DNA of 64,000 bases, taken from contig JAMPIV010014128.1 of NCBI GenBank assembly GCA_024509875.1, positions 1 to 64,000 on the forward strand, read 5' to 3'. The DNA is from Oreohelix idahoensis. Its lineage: Eukaryota; Mollusca; Gastropoda; Stylommatophora; Oreohelicidae. Positions 1-11,710 of the stretch are shown here, one piece after another. The notes beneath the pieces were generated by a model. The model saw only the letters and a list, made by a program, of their open reading frames with translations, was not told where the DNA came from and ran no database searches. A program made the position numbers and the translations under genes. The first letter of the stretch is position 1, and every line of letters starts with the position of its first letter.

Positions 1-635
1 ATGATTGGTATGGAATGTTTTATTGAAGAGATATGGGATATGAGTTTGTGTGTTAGGATTTGTTGTGTAGGATTGTATATAGGTGTTAGTATTAAATGTG
101 AAATTGTGGTAAGCTTGGATGAGAAATGAAGAATATTTTAAATTGGATATGTGAGGTTCATAGGGGAGAGAATAGAGGAATAGGTTTTGAGAATGGGGAG
201 TTTAATAAAGGTTAGAGGCATGGGGGGGTTTGGGTGGGGTATGTGTAGTGAGTGTGTAGTGAGAATATTTGGATGCGGGTAAGGAGGTGGTGAGGTGGGG
301 GGGGGGTTTTTGTGGGATATGGGTAGTGTTTGTAGTGTAGTGTTGTTGGGGTTGAGTTTGTTCATTATTTGTTAATATTTTTTTCGTTTTTATTTGGTTT
401 GAGGGTGTGAGTTTTTGTGATTGAATGTTTTGTATGTTTTTTAATTTGTTGTGTATGTGTGTTGTGTGTTATTATATGTGAAAATGAGTTGTTATGTGTT
501 GGGTGTGGGAATTGTGATGTGAGTGTAAGGTTTGTTTAGTGGGGATGTAATTTGGGTGTGATTGGTTGTATTAGTTTGGAAAATTATGATTGTGTGTTAT
601 GTTGTTGTTTGATGTGTATGGGGTATTTGAACTTG
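1..635. other. C-depleted, G/T-rich block at window edge
   Basis: The + strand has only about ten C in roughly 635 bases, while G and T dominate; A is intermediate. Normal composition returns at about 630-650, where a LINE reading frame begins. No coding, RNA or repeat structure is recognisable. The asymmetry could reflect strand-specific C-to-T change, a G/T-rich low-complexity tract, or an assembly fault at a contig end; the sequence alone does not decide. Confidence 0.7.
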
Positions 636-651
636 ATATGGCAGTGAATCA

Positions 652-1375
652 GTGTTAATTTCCAGAGAAACTGTTGAAAAAGTTGAGGATGTGACTGGTG
701 GTTATGGCCTGGGAGACAGAAATGAGAGAGGTGACAGACTGATAGAGTGGGCAAGAACACATGATATAATAGTAGGAAGCACCTTGTTTAAGCAGCATCC
801 TAGACGCCTTTGGACGTGGAAAAGTCCAGGGAACAATGTTCATAATCAGATTGATTAAATACTAATATGCAGGAGATTTAGAAACAGTTTGAAATCTGTG
901 AAAACTAGGCCAGGAGCAGACTGCAACAGCGATCATGTACCAGTAATAGGAAAACTTAGAACAAAATTGAAGAAAGTAAAGCGAGCCTCAAACAACATCA
1001 AATTAAACTTAGCCTTACTTAAATCAGATAAGGAAATGAGTGAAAGATACAACATTACAGTACAGAATAGGTACAATGCAATAGAAAAAAATACAGAGTA
1101 CAGATGAACAGTGGGAAATGCCAAAGGAACCAATACATCAAACATCAAAAGAAATCGTACCAGAAGTAAAGATGACTGCAAAGAAGAAGTGGATGACAGA
1201 TGCAATTTTACAACTGATGGATGCAAGAAGGAAGAAGAAGCAAGACAACGAAGAATATGACAGACTAAATAAGGAAATAGTAAACAAATGTAAAACAACA
1301 AAAGAAGCATGGCTAAACCAGAAATGCAGAGAGCTTGAAGTGCAGAACCGAAAAGACACAAAATCTATATACTAG
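652..1375 (+). pseudogene. RTE-like LINE, endonuclease part (broken)
   Basis: Apurinic-type endonuclease region of a non-LTR retrotransposon, similar in style to the RTE/BovB endonuclease relics often annotated as craniofacial development protein 2-like. The visible motifs are a GGYGLGDRNERG stretch, LWTWKSPG, and after a stop at about 856 the catalytic-type NSDHVPVIG motif near 930. The downstream linker is Lys/Glu-rich. Stops at about 856-858 and 1105-1107 and frame changes break it. The 5' part of the endonuclease should lie in the C-depleted block and is not readable. The element resumes at about 4134 after a hAT insertion. Confidence 0.75.
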
Positions 1376-1377
1376 CA

Positions 1378-4130
1378 CAGCGGTTCCCAACCTTTTTTCA
1401 CTTGCGTACCCCTTGGCAGCCCATTTCTATAAATTGTGCCCTTAATATTAGCAAAATATTTGAAATTAATATAGTTGCTGTTATTAAAAATTTATAGATT
1501 ATAACCAGAAATAAAGGGGCCAACCACGGGATTAAAAAACAATGTAATAAACAAACAGTGCATATATTTTTACATTAAAAAAATCAGAAGTTACAATAAA
1601 AATTAACACGTTTAATTTATTAATAATAATAATAATAAAAACGTTGTTATTGTTAAAAGTTGAAGTCACTTTTTATAAAACACATATCACGTGATCATGA
1701 CAAATGTTCAGTGCGATCCTTGAGCTTGTTTTGAGGCACATAGTATTTTGAAATCAGGTTCAAGTGATGTAAGATACAGTCTCAATTCTGGACCTGCATT
1801 CAGTTTACTACGTTATTTGTTTTTTATAAAGGTATAAGAAGAGAAAGCCCTCTCCACCAGCTCAGTATTTGTAAATGGCAACAGAAACTTAAGCGCCTTG
1901 TCGGTCAGCTGTTCATATTCTCTGCTGATGTCTCCCCAAAAGTTAATAAGGAATTTTCCTTTGAATTCAGCTATTAAAGTAGTATCAGTCGAAAGTTCAA
2001 TCAACTTCTCTTTTTCGTTGATTGATAATGTGGCTGCTTGGAAATATTCTTCTTCAAAGGGATTTACAATCCAGTAGTTCTCTTTTCCAGGTTTCGGAAA
2101 GTACTTCTCAAAAGATGATTTTAGCCCTTTCAAGTGTTCAATTATTTCTCGCTCATTTCCTCGTTCTCAGATAGGAAATTGTGCAGAGTTTCAAATACCT
2201 CAGGCTGGCCTTTTTCAATACACGACCTCCAAAAATCTAATTTTTTTAATCATAGATTCAATTTTGTCTGAAACATTGAAGATCGTTACCGAGCTATTCT
2301 GAAGTGCCAAATTTAGTTTGTTTATTTGTAGGAAAATATCCGATAAGTATGCAAGACTCTGAAGCCAATCACAGTCGTGTAACTTTGAAGTAAGTTGGAA
2401 AGGATGGTCTTCAAAAAAAAGTTGGACTTCATGTCTAAGTTCGAACAGCCGGGTAAGGACTTTACCACGAGAGAGCCACCTTACTTGTGTATGAAGGAGC
2501 AGGGTAGAATGAAGACTATTCATCTCTTCACACAGTGCTTTGAAAAGTCTCGAGTTTGTGGACTTTGACTTTATAAAATTAACCACTTTCACAGCTTCAT
2601 CAAGAACGACTTTTAATTCACCAGGGAGGCGGTTAGATGCAAGGCTTTGCCTGTGGATGCAGCAGTGGCTCCAGGTTATATTGGGGGCTACCTTCGTGAC
2701 ACGAGCGCAAAGACCGGAGTAGCAACCTGGCATAGACATGGCTCCGTCAGTGCATAGTCCACAACAATTAGACCAATTAATGTACTTTTCTTTGAAATAA
2801 GAATCAATAGCATGAAATATATCCTCACCTCTTGTAAGCCCTGACAGAGGATGACAAAGCAAAAGGTTTTCTTCAACTTCATTGCTTTTCAAATACCTCA
2901 CAATAACAAGCAAAACAGCGAAATTAGCAATATCTGCGCTTTCGTCAACTTGAATAGCAAAGAATTTACTATTTTTAATTCTACTTATTATTGTCGCTTC
3001 AACATCGTCAGACATATCCTGCAATTTTCGAGAAATTGTATTGTTCGAAAGAGGGATAGCGTTCATTTTGCGAACATGTTCCTCTCCGAGCATGCACAGA
3101 ACGGCATCTTTTATACAAGGAGAAATTACATTCTCAGCTATAGTATGATTTTTATCACATTTAGCAATACGATAACTAATACGGTAGGAGGCTTCAGCCG
3201 CATTTTCGTTATCTTTGTTAGCTGACGACAAGTACGATGTCACATTCTGTTGTTTCGATAGGCGCTGAAAAAAAATTGCGTTCCTTGTTTTCATAACTGG
3301 GGTGTTTTGTTTGTAAATGCCGAAAGAATAACGAAGGTTTCATGCTACCATTGGATAATACTTCCCGACACACTACACAGTGGCGCTTAGCACAGTCCTC
3401 ATCTCCTATAAACGAAAACCCATACTACATGTATTCGTCACAGTATTTTCTCTTTTTAGCTCTATGTAAAACTGAAGATCGTGTCTTTTCACTATCCTGC
3501 ACCAAAGTCTTAGGCGTGTCCTGAGAAGTACTTGGCGATTGATCACATTCCACATTATGTTTCAGCTTTTTTACTGTGCCGGTTTTCAACCACTGATCCA
3601 TAGCTGATAATACACGAATTGAACAATTAATCACTTTAAGTTAAGTTAAAACAATGACAAAAACTACTGTATATAGAAACACTGTCTCACTGTCTCACGT
3701 TTGTAAAATTTGGGTCAAGAATCGACACTATTACTTCCGGGACATTAGACGTTCATAGATAGTGTGGAAGATCAAACAAGTCATATTTTTTATGAAATAT
3801 TCAACGGCACAACTATAATCCCATAGTCATCATAATGAAAACTATTGCGTAAAAATATTGAATTGAGGTCATACGAAACGCCATAGATTTTCACACACGC
3901 CAGTCCAAGCAGACAGCACGCCAGTGGCGCGCAAGAAAAACAGCGGGGATTGTCTCACACAGTTCATGTTGTATAGTATAGCGTTGAATTAATTTCACAT
4001 TTTTTACTTGTCTTTTACACTGTTGACATATATATCTTTTTTCCGCCATTACTCAATTTTTTTTCGCGTACCCCTGAACGTCCTGTCGCGTACCCCCAGG
4101 GGTACGCGTACCACAGGTTGGGAACCGCTG
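1378..4130 (-). mobile_element. hAT DNA transposon inserted in the LINE
   Basis: The element is bounded by perfect 16-bp terminal inverted repeats, CAGCGGTTCCCAACCT at 1378-1393 and its complement at 4115-4130, a form typical of hAT elements. It contains a broken hAT transposase on the minus strand. The LINE reading frames stop at its left edge and resume at its right edge, so it inserted after the LINE. The flanking 8-mers (tactagca and tacatata) match at only four positions, so the target duplication has decayed or the border is off by a base or two. Confidence 0.88.
1813..3634 (-). pseudogene. hAT transposase, ZBED5/SCAND3-like, broken
   Basis: This would cut and paste the surrounding hAT element. 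Reading on the minus strand, the N-terminus holds the basic motif KKRKYCDEYM, followed by a BED-type zinc finger with a CVVC pair and HLQTKH (about 3320-3380). The catalytic body (3294-2215) contains FFAIQVDESAD and CTDGAMSMPG, which look like the first two acidic active-site positions. A C-terminal dimerisation-type segment ends with NTELVERAFSSY (2133-1813). Damage visible: an in-frame TAG at 3425-3427, a frame change near 3280-3295 and another near 2135-2230. Family assignment rests on recognised wording of ZBED5-type proteins. It is not functional as it stands. Confidence 0.85.
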
Positions 4131-4133
4131 TAC

Positions 4134-5262
4134 ATATATATATTTAGAACATTAATAGAAAGAGCCATAGAGGTAAAGACAGATCTGTACTTGTACTTTA
4201 TAGATTACGCTAAGGCATTTGACAAAGTGAAACATGAGGAAATTATCAAAATGTTAGAAAGCATCAACATTAATGGAAAGGACTTGAGGATAATAAAGAA
4301 CATGTACTGGCAAAAAACAGCAGCTGTAAGAATTAGCAGCCAAATAGGAACGTTTCAACTGTTAAAAAATGGTTTCAGGCAGGGATGTGTGATGTCACCG
4401 GATCTGTTCAATCTATACAGTGAAAATATAATGAGATATCTAGAGGACATGACAGGAATTTCATTCAGCGGACATAATATAAACAACTTGAGATACAGTC
4501 TTAATAGCAAAAAGTGAAAAGGAGCTGCAGGAAATGGTTGATACAATATTGACAGAAAGTGAAAATAAAGGCCTTAGTCTTAACAGCAAAAAGACAAAAG
4601 TAATAGTCGTCTCAAAGAAAAGGGCTTCCCCAGAATGCACAATCAAAGTAAATAGAACCGTTTTAAAACAAGTAAATAAATTCAAATACCTGGTAACATT
4701 AATACCAATGGATGGAAGATGGATCTCAGAAGTGAAGAGCAGAATAGCTCAGGCAAAAGTAGCATTCTATAAAATTAAAAGTATTTTATGCAACAATTTT
4801 TTGTCATTGGAAGTAAGAAAGAGAGTTCTTCATTGTTATGTAGAACCTATCCTGACATATGGTAGTGAGTCATGGACAATTAGTAAACAAATAGGGAAGA
4901 CACTAGAAGCAACAGAGATGTGGTTTTACATAAGAATGTTAAAAATACCATGGACAGCCAAAAATAGTAATGAGGATGTCCTGAAAGAGGCCAATGCACA
5001 AAGGAAACTTATTTCCCAAGTTAGAAAGAAGCAATCCACTTTTTTGGGCATGTTATGAGAAGAGGAAAGCTAGAATATATCGTAACAACAGGTAAGATTG
5101 AAGGAAAAAGTGATAGGGGAAGACAAAGAGAACAAATACTGGACAGTTTGACATCGTGGTATGGAAAGAGGTAAACAGCAGAATTGATCAATTGTACTGG
5201 AGACAGGAAGTTGTGGAGAGACATGATCTCCTACGCCACTAGGTACGGTACTTGAAGAAGAA
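4134..5262 (+). pseudogene. RTE-like LINE, reverse transcriptase and 3' end (broken)
   Basis: Continuation of the LINE interrupted by the hAT element. It encodes RT with the palm motif LYFIDYAKAFDKV, then GFRQGCVMSPDLF, then the C-terminal region with LTYGSESWTI and the thumb-like tail. The catalytic YADD box is missing: at 4496/4497 the frame jumps from NNLRY directly to VLIAKSEKEL. About 11 bases are lost, which removes both aspartates and shifts frame. The 3' end has a GAA-type tail (about 5248-5272). Fragments of the same 3' end recur at 33085-33165 (+) and on the minus strand at 35715-35850, 46080-46175 and 46375-46620. Confidence 0.85.
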
Positions 5263-5330
5263 GTAGAAGAAGAGCCCTCTAAAGATCTACCATATATAAA
5301 TTTACTTACTTACTTACTTAGTAGTTCCTC

Positions 5331-5935
5331 TTCAGCCCTGGGATGTAGAGGTTTGCTAGAGAGAGCTCCGTACTGTACTATCGGCTGTCTTCCTCCTGGT
5401 CTGGTTCCAATCTAGTCCTTGGTCCTTCAGAGATTGTCTAATGTTCATACTTGTCGTGGTAGCCGATCTTCTCCCATGCTGCAGACATGGCCAAACCATC
5501 GCAGTTGGGACTGTTCTACTTAGGTATGCAGGGCTGTGTTTTGAAGCCTTTCTGTATCGTCTGGTTGCGGACCGTGCCCCTTCTTGTAACTTCAACCACC
5601 TTCCTCGTATACCTCATTTCTGAGGTTTGGAGCTGGCTTTTGTGGGTTGTAGTCATTGCTCATGACTCGCATGCATAGGTCAAGACTGGGACATAGGTGG
5701 AGCGGTATACAGCCATCTTCGTCTTGTTGCAAACATCTCCTTTCCTGAGGAATCCTTGATTAATGGTCTGAAAAAAAAATCTCCCAGTTGCCGTTCTACG
5801 GGTAGCCAACTCTTCTTTGATGCCTCCCTTCAAGTCTATGACAACTCCAAGGTATTTAAAGTAGTTGACCTGCTCCATAACCAGTTCTCCCAGCATAATC
5901 TGATGCCTTCTTCCCTCTCGTGTTATCACCATGAT
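5331..5935 (-). pseudogene. LINE RT C-terminal fragment
   Basis: Minus-strand remnant of a non-LTR reverse transcriptase. The motifs VNYFKYLGVVIDLKGG and YRSTYVPVLTYACES (5660-5932) are the conserved region just after the RT palm. The part from 5595 to 5356 continues it after a frame change. The palm, endonuclease and 5' end are absent. The family differs from the LINE just to its left. It is separated from that LINE by a short TTAC microsatellite at about 5303-5320. Confidence 0.75.
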
Positions 5936-7010
5936 TTTTTGTTTTATTATAACCAGCTTTACTCTCAGCTCCCAACGCAGTATTGGCCTTTAACACATTC
6001 ATGTCAAGTCTTCCTGTCAAGTAAAATCAAATGCTACAAAAAACCAAACTCAGCAAACGTACGCGAAGTGATCTGCCATATGATTCCTAGAACTGGTCCA
6101 ACTTTAGTAAAGGCTTTATGCTTAAAGAGAGGCAAGGGGACGAAACACACGTATGGTCACTTCGATTTGATGCGGCAGTAGTTTATCTGAGATAGAAGCT
6201 TTGAATCGTTGAACGGTTGTTGTTGTTGTTATTTTCGTCTACTATGTTGCTGTAATACCCTGTTCAACCTGAAAGTTGGTTATAATTGGGGTATATTGTG
6301 TGTTAGGTTCTTCGGTGCTAGTCGTCTGTTAGTCCTGAAAAGGACTTCGTTGAACGGTAAGCATCTTATCAAATTTAACTCCTCGCGAACATCGGTGGTT
6401 TTGCCTTGTTTGACGCAAGGAATTTTCAATCGCTTTGAGTTTTCATATAGTTTTAAAGCTTAAGATTCGGCTATTTCCACATTTTTATTTTAAAGTACGG
6501 TATTGTTTTAAAAATTTTAAAGGACGCCGAATGAGAATTAAGAATGAAAATTAATAAAATATACAATTGGAACAAAACGAAGCAAAATCTGAGTTTAAAA
6601 AGTATACCGGCCTCGAAAACTGACCTGTCGCCCTTTAAGAGTTACAGTAAGGTCACACGAAAGAAACACCTACAAGGGGACGGAAGTATGTAAAATATGA
6701 TGGCAGCAGGACAAATGAGGCACACATTAGTAAAGAAAACCAGAGGAGAATTCTGCGACAGGACGACAAATTGCGTGAGACAGCAACCAGTCTTAAGGGC
6801 AGTTAGAGACAGCTGTAGGAAGAGCTGGCCGTTGACATGGGGCACGCGTTATAAACAAGATTTTTCATGTGTCAGTTAAGCGGGCCGAGACAACAAATTT
6901 AATCTGTATAGACACGCCTTAAGAGCTTGATTTAAAAAAAAAACAGAACTTCACTGCCGTTAGAATAAATTTTATAAAAAAAATAGATAAAATAAACTCT
7001 GTGACACACG
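5936..7010. other. No gene recognised
   Basis: AT-rich sequence with only short unconvincing reading frames. One notable detail is a perfect 6-bp stem with a four-base loop at 6331-6346, described separately. Nothing else repeats or resembles a known element. Confidence 0.5.
6331..6346 (-). other. Histone-type 3' stem-loop look-alike
   Basis: On the minus strand the 16 bases AGTCCTTTTCAGGACT form a 6-bp stem with loop TTTC, the architecture of the replication-dependent histone mRNA 3' stem-loop. No histone coding sequence is recognisable upstream of it on that strand, so it is either chance or a relic. Confidence 0.25.
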
Positions 7011-7014
7011 TGAC

Positions 7015-7476
7015 AAATCTGGTGGAGGTGCAATGGTGTGGGGAATGATCAGTTACAACGGAAGGAGTAAATTGGTGCACATTGAAGTATGCTTGAATGA
7101 GCAACGATACGTCAATGAAATTCTTCGACCCCATGTCCTTCCACTTTTGGCTGCCCAGAGGTCTGTGTTTCAACAGGACAACGCCAGACCCCATTGTGCA
7201 CGGTTGACCACGCAGTTCCTGACTGCCAACAACATTATCACCCTTCCCTGGCCATCCCTGTCTCCATACATGAGTTCGATAGAGCACCTGTGGGATGAGC
7301 TGCATGGACGTGTTTTTCGCCGAGACGTTGCTCCAGCCAATCGTCGTGATCTGTTCCAGGCACTCCAGGAAGAGTGGGCAGCCATCTCACAGGCCCACAT
7401 CAGACGTCTGATCGCATCCATGCACAGAAGATGCCAGTCGCTGATCGATGCAAGAGGAGGCCACACACCATACTAA
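7015..7476 (+). pseudogene. Tc1/mariner transposase, 5'-truncated
   Basis: C-terminal two-thirds of a Tc1-like transposase catalytic domain. It shows GGAMVWGMISYNG, the second catalytic aspartate in VFQQDNARPH, and the third acidic residue in SIEHLWDEL. The usual SPDLNPIEHLWD motif here reads SPYMSSIEHLWD, so the conserved aspartate before the catalytic glutamate is changed to tyrosine. The first catalytic aspartate and the DNA-binding HTH region are missing. The frame is open to a stop at 7474-7476. No terminal inverted repeats were found nearby. It is a dead relic. Confidence 0.88.
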
Positions 7477-8969
7477 CGGGAAAGCCCGTACGTCAAAAAA
7501 CTCTCGTGACCCAGATGCAAAACAACTGTCAATTGATTGGTTGAACCCTAAGGTATTCTTGTCTGCAATTTTAACAATTAACTCATTAAATTAAAATAGT
7601 TATTGAATGTCAAAATTGAGGCTATGTGTGTGCCTTCAGTAGCTATGCGTTCCTTTTTTTGAACAGTACAGGAACGTTTCAGATTAATTGCAGACGAAGA
7701 CAGTATAAGTGGGCACAATTTTTTACAGTAAAGAGTCTGTCAGAGTACATCATCCTGAGCAATGAAACGTTGGATCCAGCAAACAAAAAACGATACAGTA
7801 GAAATGGTGCTATTCTCATGACGTGAGACAGAAATCGCACATTTAAAAAATAAATAAAGTTTTGCCTCGTTTTGGCGAGGCGTGTCCGTTCAACCTAGTC
7901 GGTTATATTAGGGCGCATGTCCCCTAGGTCTGAGATTTATAGAAAAACGGATTAGAAATCGCACATCGTAACTCTTTGCCAGCAAGATTTTGACGGTCTA
8001 CTTTCCTCAGCCTCAGAGGCATTAATCCACTCACACACTTAGCATATAAACGTCAAACTTGACGCTTGCGTCAGAGTCAGAACGAACCAAGTGACCAAGA
8101 CCCTACTCCAGAACAAGTGGTGGTCCCTGGAAAAGACGCTGAAATGGGTCTGACTGAGATAGAAGTTTATCGAAAGGGATAGTTGTTAAAGTTTTAAAAA
8201 AACATGCCGTGCGGAATTACGGATGTGTCGGGCCTAGGTAGCAAATTTGTTTATCGCAGCTTCGCTGTAGACTGCGTTACAGGAACGCAACCATTGTCCC
8301 TTTTTGGCGAAACTAGAAGAAGACGCCTTAAAATGCCGTTCAAAATTAAATCTTGATAATCTATGTTAGGCCGTGCTCGGTGTTTCTTCAGGGCAGGTGG
8401 ACTAATTGTGAATTTCATTAGCTCCTAAAATTATTATACTTCACTCTCGATTCCTACAATGTTCGACCACTAGCTCATCCATACATCTCCATGTGATGAG
8501 TCTAGTTTATATATGTTAGGAATTCGTATGGATGTCAAGAAAGTGAGTACAAATATATTTATGAGAAACCTTTCGGGGACAACCATTGTACTGACAGACG
8601 AATGGAAGTTTATATAGACTGATTTCCATACAGAGAAAATGTATTGTGGATGGCTTTTACTGCAGAATCAAATCGTTTACATAGAGACCTACAGAGAAAA
8701 TGCGTGGAGAACCATTGACTGCAGAACCAACCTGGCCTTTGGCAGTATAATTTATGTTGGTGGAGATAGGTCTGTGTGTGGGGATCACTTACATACCACT
8801 AGATGGACATTGGCCTGAGTAGACTTATTATTCATTTATTAAATAATATAAACTGCCCCGAACACGCGTCCGTAACAATAGTACTCGTATTACCAGGTAA
8901 TTCCTGTTTTGGAATTCCTATGACGACAGAAGCAGATGTACACCGAAAAAAAAACACATAGAGAATAAA

Positions 8970-9110
8970 ACTAGAGAGCGAGATGAAAATAACGAGGAAG
9001 ACATGGAAAGTTCTTGAGCTGATGACACGGGACAGGAAAACTCGACATACGTTTGTTAACGGCCTGTATTTCTTGGAGAGATGAAGGATAATGAAAGAAT
9101 TGTCTTCTCA
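8970..9110 (+). mobile_element. LINE 3'-end fragment
   Basis: Matches the conserved 3' end of a dispersed LINE family seen also at 43480-43660, 53160-53290, 56100-56250 and 56755-56930. The signature is a gaagacatggaaag-like run, then gagctgatg-cac, then agacttggcat-like and a 'cttttggtgag-like' end. Divergence is high. Confidence 0.55.
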
Positions 9111-9263
9111 AAGACAATTACTTCTTGAACTGTTGACTTCAAAGCAGAATCAAATCAGCTATCACCACAGTATTCAACAGCCTAATAATTGTCCACGAGG
9201 AAATATTGACGTTCGTGAGGAAAGCGGATTTTAACAATGTTAAAGAGACTAAACAGAAATATG

Positions 9264-9345
9264 ATGAACACTAGCTCCTCAAGGAGCATAGGCCTTCAAC
9301 AAACACATACAAAGTCCTCCTGTCACGTTCCTTTCAGCCTAGTTC
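9264..9345 (-). mobile_element. LINE 3'-end fragment
   Basis: Reverse-oriented end of the same dispersed LINE family. The run gagcataggccttcaacaaa is shared with 21075-21100, in a similar context. Confidence 0.5.
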
Positions 9346-11246
9346 ACCCATTTTTTTCGCCACATTATTCACGCAATGTCTCCAGTTTCTAACTTAATCC
9401 ATGTGTCTACCTCTTCCGTCTTTTTCCCTGTTGGGACTTCAAGGACCGCCTTGTCCATTCTGATTACAGTTTTCAATAACTTTGTTTGATCCATCGCCAT
9501 ATCTACTTCTCAACCTGTTGCACTGAAAAGTGCTGGTTCTTGTCATCATGTCCCATACACTTTATCATCCCATTTCAGACCAGAACATTTCAGGCAAGCG
9601 ACCTGATTAGTAAGTAAACAACTTTGGGATGACCACGGTCGATTATATTATCATTGTTAATAGTTCATTGATAATGAGATAATTGTTTCCGGACAGACTT
9701 GCCGGAAAGTATCCATCTTGATAGAGATTACTTGAGATAAATACATTTGAGGAAGAGTCGTGAGATAAACATGATCAATACTAAACATCCTCATACTTTT
9801 GTATGTTTTAAAACATCATGTCTGTTTTCCATTGTTATGTAGGTATATTTCTGCCATGAGAAAAGGAAATAAACGCATTCTACATTTGTTGGTTTCGCAT
9901 TTCCTAAAAATTTGACTTTGTTATGATTTCATGCCTTGTATACAGTTAATCTTGTCTTTGCCCTGGGTCTTATAATTTCAGCGCCTTGTTGAGTTTCCCG
10001 CACTGTGAATTTTCATTTCGTCTTCGATCGGCCAGACGGTTAAGGAAAAGAGCCACGTCCACTGCAAAGGGGCCTAGATTACAACGTTTTGAGCATCGTG
10101 TGATTTACACAACGACAATTTCTGACCTTTATTGAAAACATCGACATCACACAAAAACCTAGGATGACTAGAATAAGCGCAGTGGGATAAGCATTGTAAA
10201 GTAACACCACAGACCACGCGTAAGAGGCATCTTAATCAAGTTGCGAAAACTATTTCATTGAGCAAGAACGTACGATTGAACCAAGAATTTTTTGGTCATC
10301 TGGTGGTGAGATCTAGGCATACTTGCCTTTTTACATTTCTGCCCTGTAATTTAATTTTCAGGGTTTACAAATTAAAATTAAAATATTAATAACTTCAGAC
10401 AGGATCAATTTGTGACGGTATTGCCTCCCTTGCTTTACAGTAGTGGTCCAATAATGGCCAAAACTCAAGAGTATCTAATAAAAGTTTCAATGGAGTCTAT
10501 CTGTACACAAGATTACTCTTGACAGAAATGTAGACAGAAGAGTAGTAAAGCTACTATTACATGGGAGTCTTCATAAGATATTCAGATAAGCGAAAACAAT
10601 GCTGGCTGTCGCTGAGCACGTTAATTCTATAATCTGCCGACACTTTTATGAAGAATTTAGCAAAGGTTTATGCTAGCTCGTTAAACCTCCACCGCTGAGT
10701 TAATCAGTGGAATTTATTATTATAATGTTTATATAGCTCTGTTTAGAGTGTGTGTTTAGCAACTTTGACGGAGACAAACATGTAGTACATTTAAAAGATT
10801 AAATCGAAGTTAAATTTGTAACATTACAAATAACAAAATTTAATAATCACTTTAGGTTTTAACAGTCGGAAAATAATTTGAATAGTTATGAATAAAGAAA
10901 AGTTATTCATCACGTTGGTGATGGTAGTGTGGGGTTATGAAAAAGTTCAAGTGACAGCATATGGGTTAACTTAGCTGCCAATGATGATTTCAATCCTCCT
11001 CCTGATGGGTAGGTTTTCTGTACACTGCTGTCACTCGTCTCTGGTCAAGGTTTGTAGGGTGAAGCTCGTTTTCCAGGAAAGTCTAGGAGAGTCTTCAAAG
11101 CTGGTCAGTCGTCTTAATGCGTAAACAGCTTGTCCCTGCTTGTGCCAGAAATGGTCCTTTCTGCTGGTACCACCAATAACTGGTAATAGAAATAGAAACG
11201 AAACGCTCTTCTGAGTATGGCGTTCTCCGACACAGTTATGTGCGGC

Positions 11247-11338
11247 CCCCCCCCCCCCCCCCCCCCCCCCCCCACCCCCCCCCCCCCATCCTCCCCCCCC
11301 CCCCTCCCCACCACTCCCCCCCCCCCCCCCCCCCCCCC
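11247..11338. repeat. Poly-C tract
   Basis: Nearly pure C for about 90 bases with a few A and T interruptions. Homopolymers this long are often misassembled, so the exact length is unreliable. Confidence 0.9.
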
Positions 11339-11429
11339 TACTCTATTCTACCATCCCATGTCAGATTTTACCCGTGATGAGAATTAAATTTAATCCCTCG
11401 GGATAAACTTTCCTTTACATTTAAACTAA

Positions 11430-11710
11430 ATAGCTTTAGCTTTACACTGCATTTTAATGGAAAGGTTAAACGTACAGATATAATATGTTTTACATTTACA
11501 TCTCCACTGTTTGAAAAGTGTTCACAATATAAATTCATTTATGTTTCCTTTATATTTACACTTGTGGAAAAGTTTGAAACTTCTATTAATTAAAATGAAT
11601 ATTTTCACATAGACATTTACACTGGTTTAAAGCGTGAAAGCTTACATTAATTTTAAAGTGAATATGTTTATAGGGACATTTACACTGCTTTGAAAATGTA
11701 AGTCTTATGC
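11430..11710 (+). repeat. Degenerate ~60-bp tandem repeat
   Basis: The phrase acatttacactg-tttgaaaa recurs at about 11499, 11552, 11613 and 11676, a spacing of 53-63 bases, each time with an AT-rich tail. It is an old, diverged tandem array with no coding potential. Confidence 0.6.

Larger units (their letters stand above)
7477..11235. other. No gene recognised; scattered LINE ends
   Basis: About 3.8 kb of AT-rich sequence without a convincing exon or coding frame. It contains two short LINE 3' fragments listed separately (about 8970-9110 and 9264-9345). The stretch 9380-9580 may be an older minus-strand LINE relic but is too decayed to assign. Confidence 0.5.

Noticed and set aside
138..365. 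Pro/Thr/His-rich minus-strand frame
   Set aside because: It comes from the C-depleted block, whose complement lacks G and so yields biased codons with few stops.
4008..4180. Start of a protein at 4008 continuing into RT
   Set aside because: The first part is the hAT element's terminal sequence; the RT frame truly begins after 4134.
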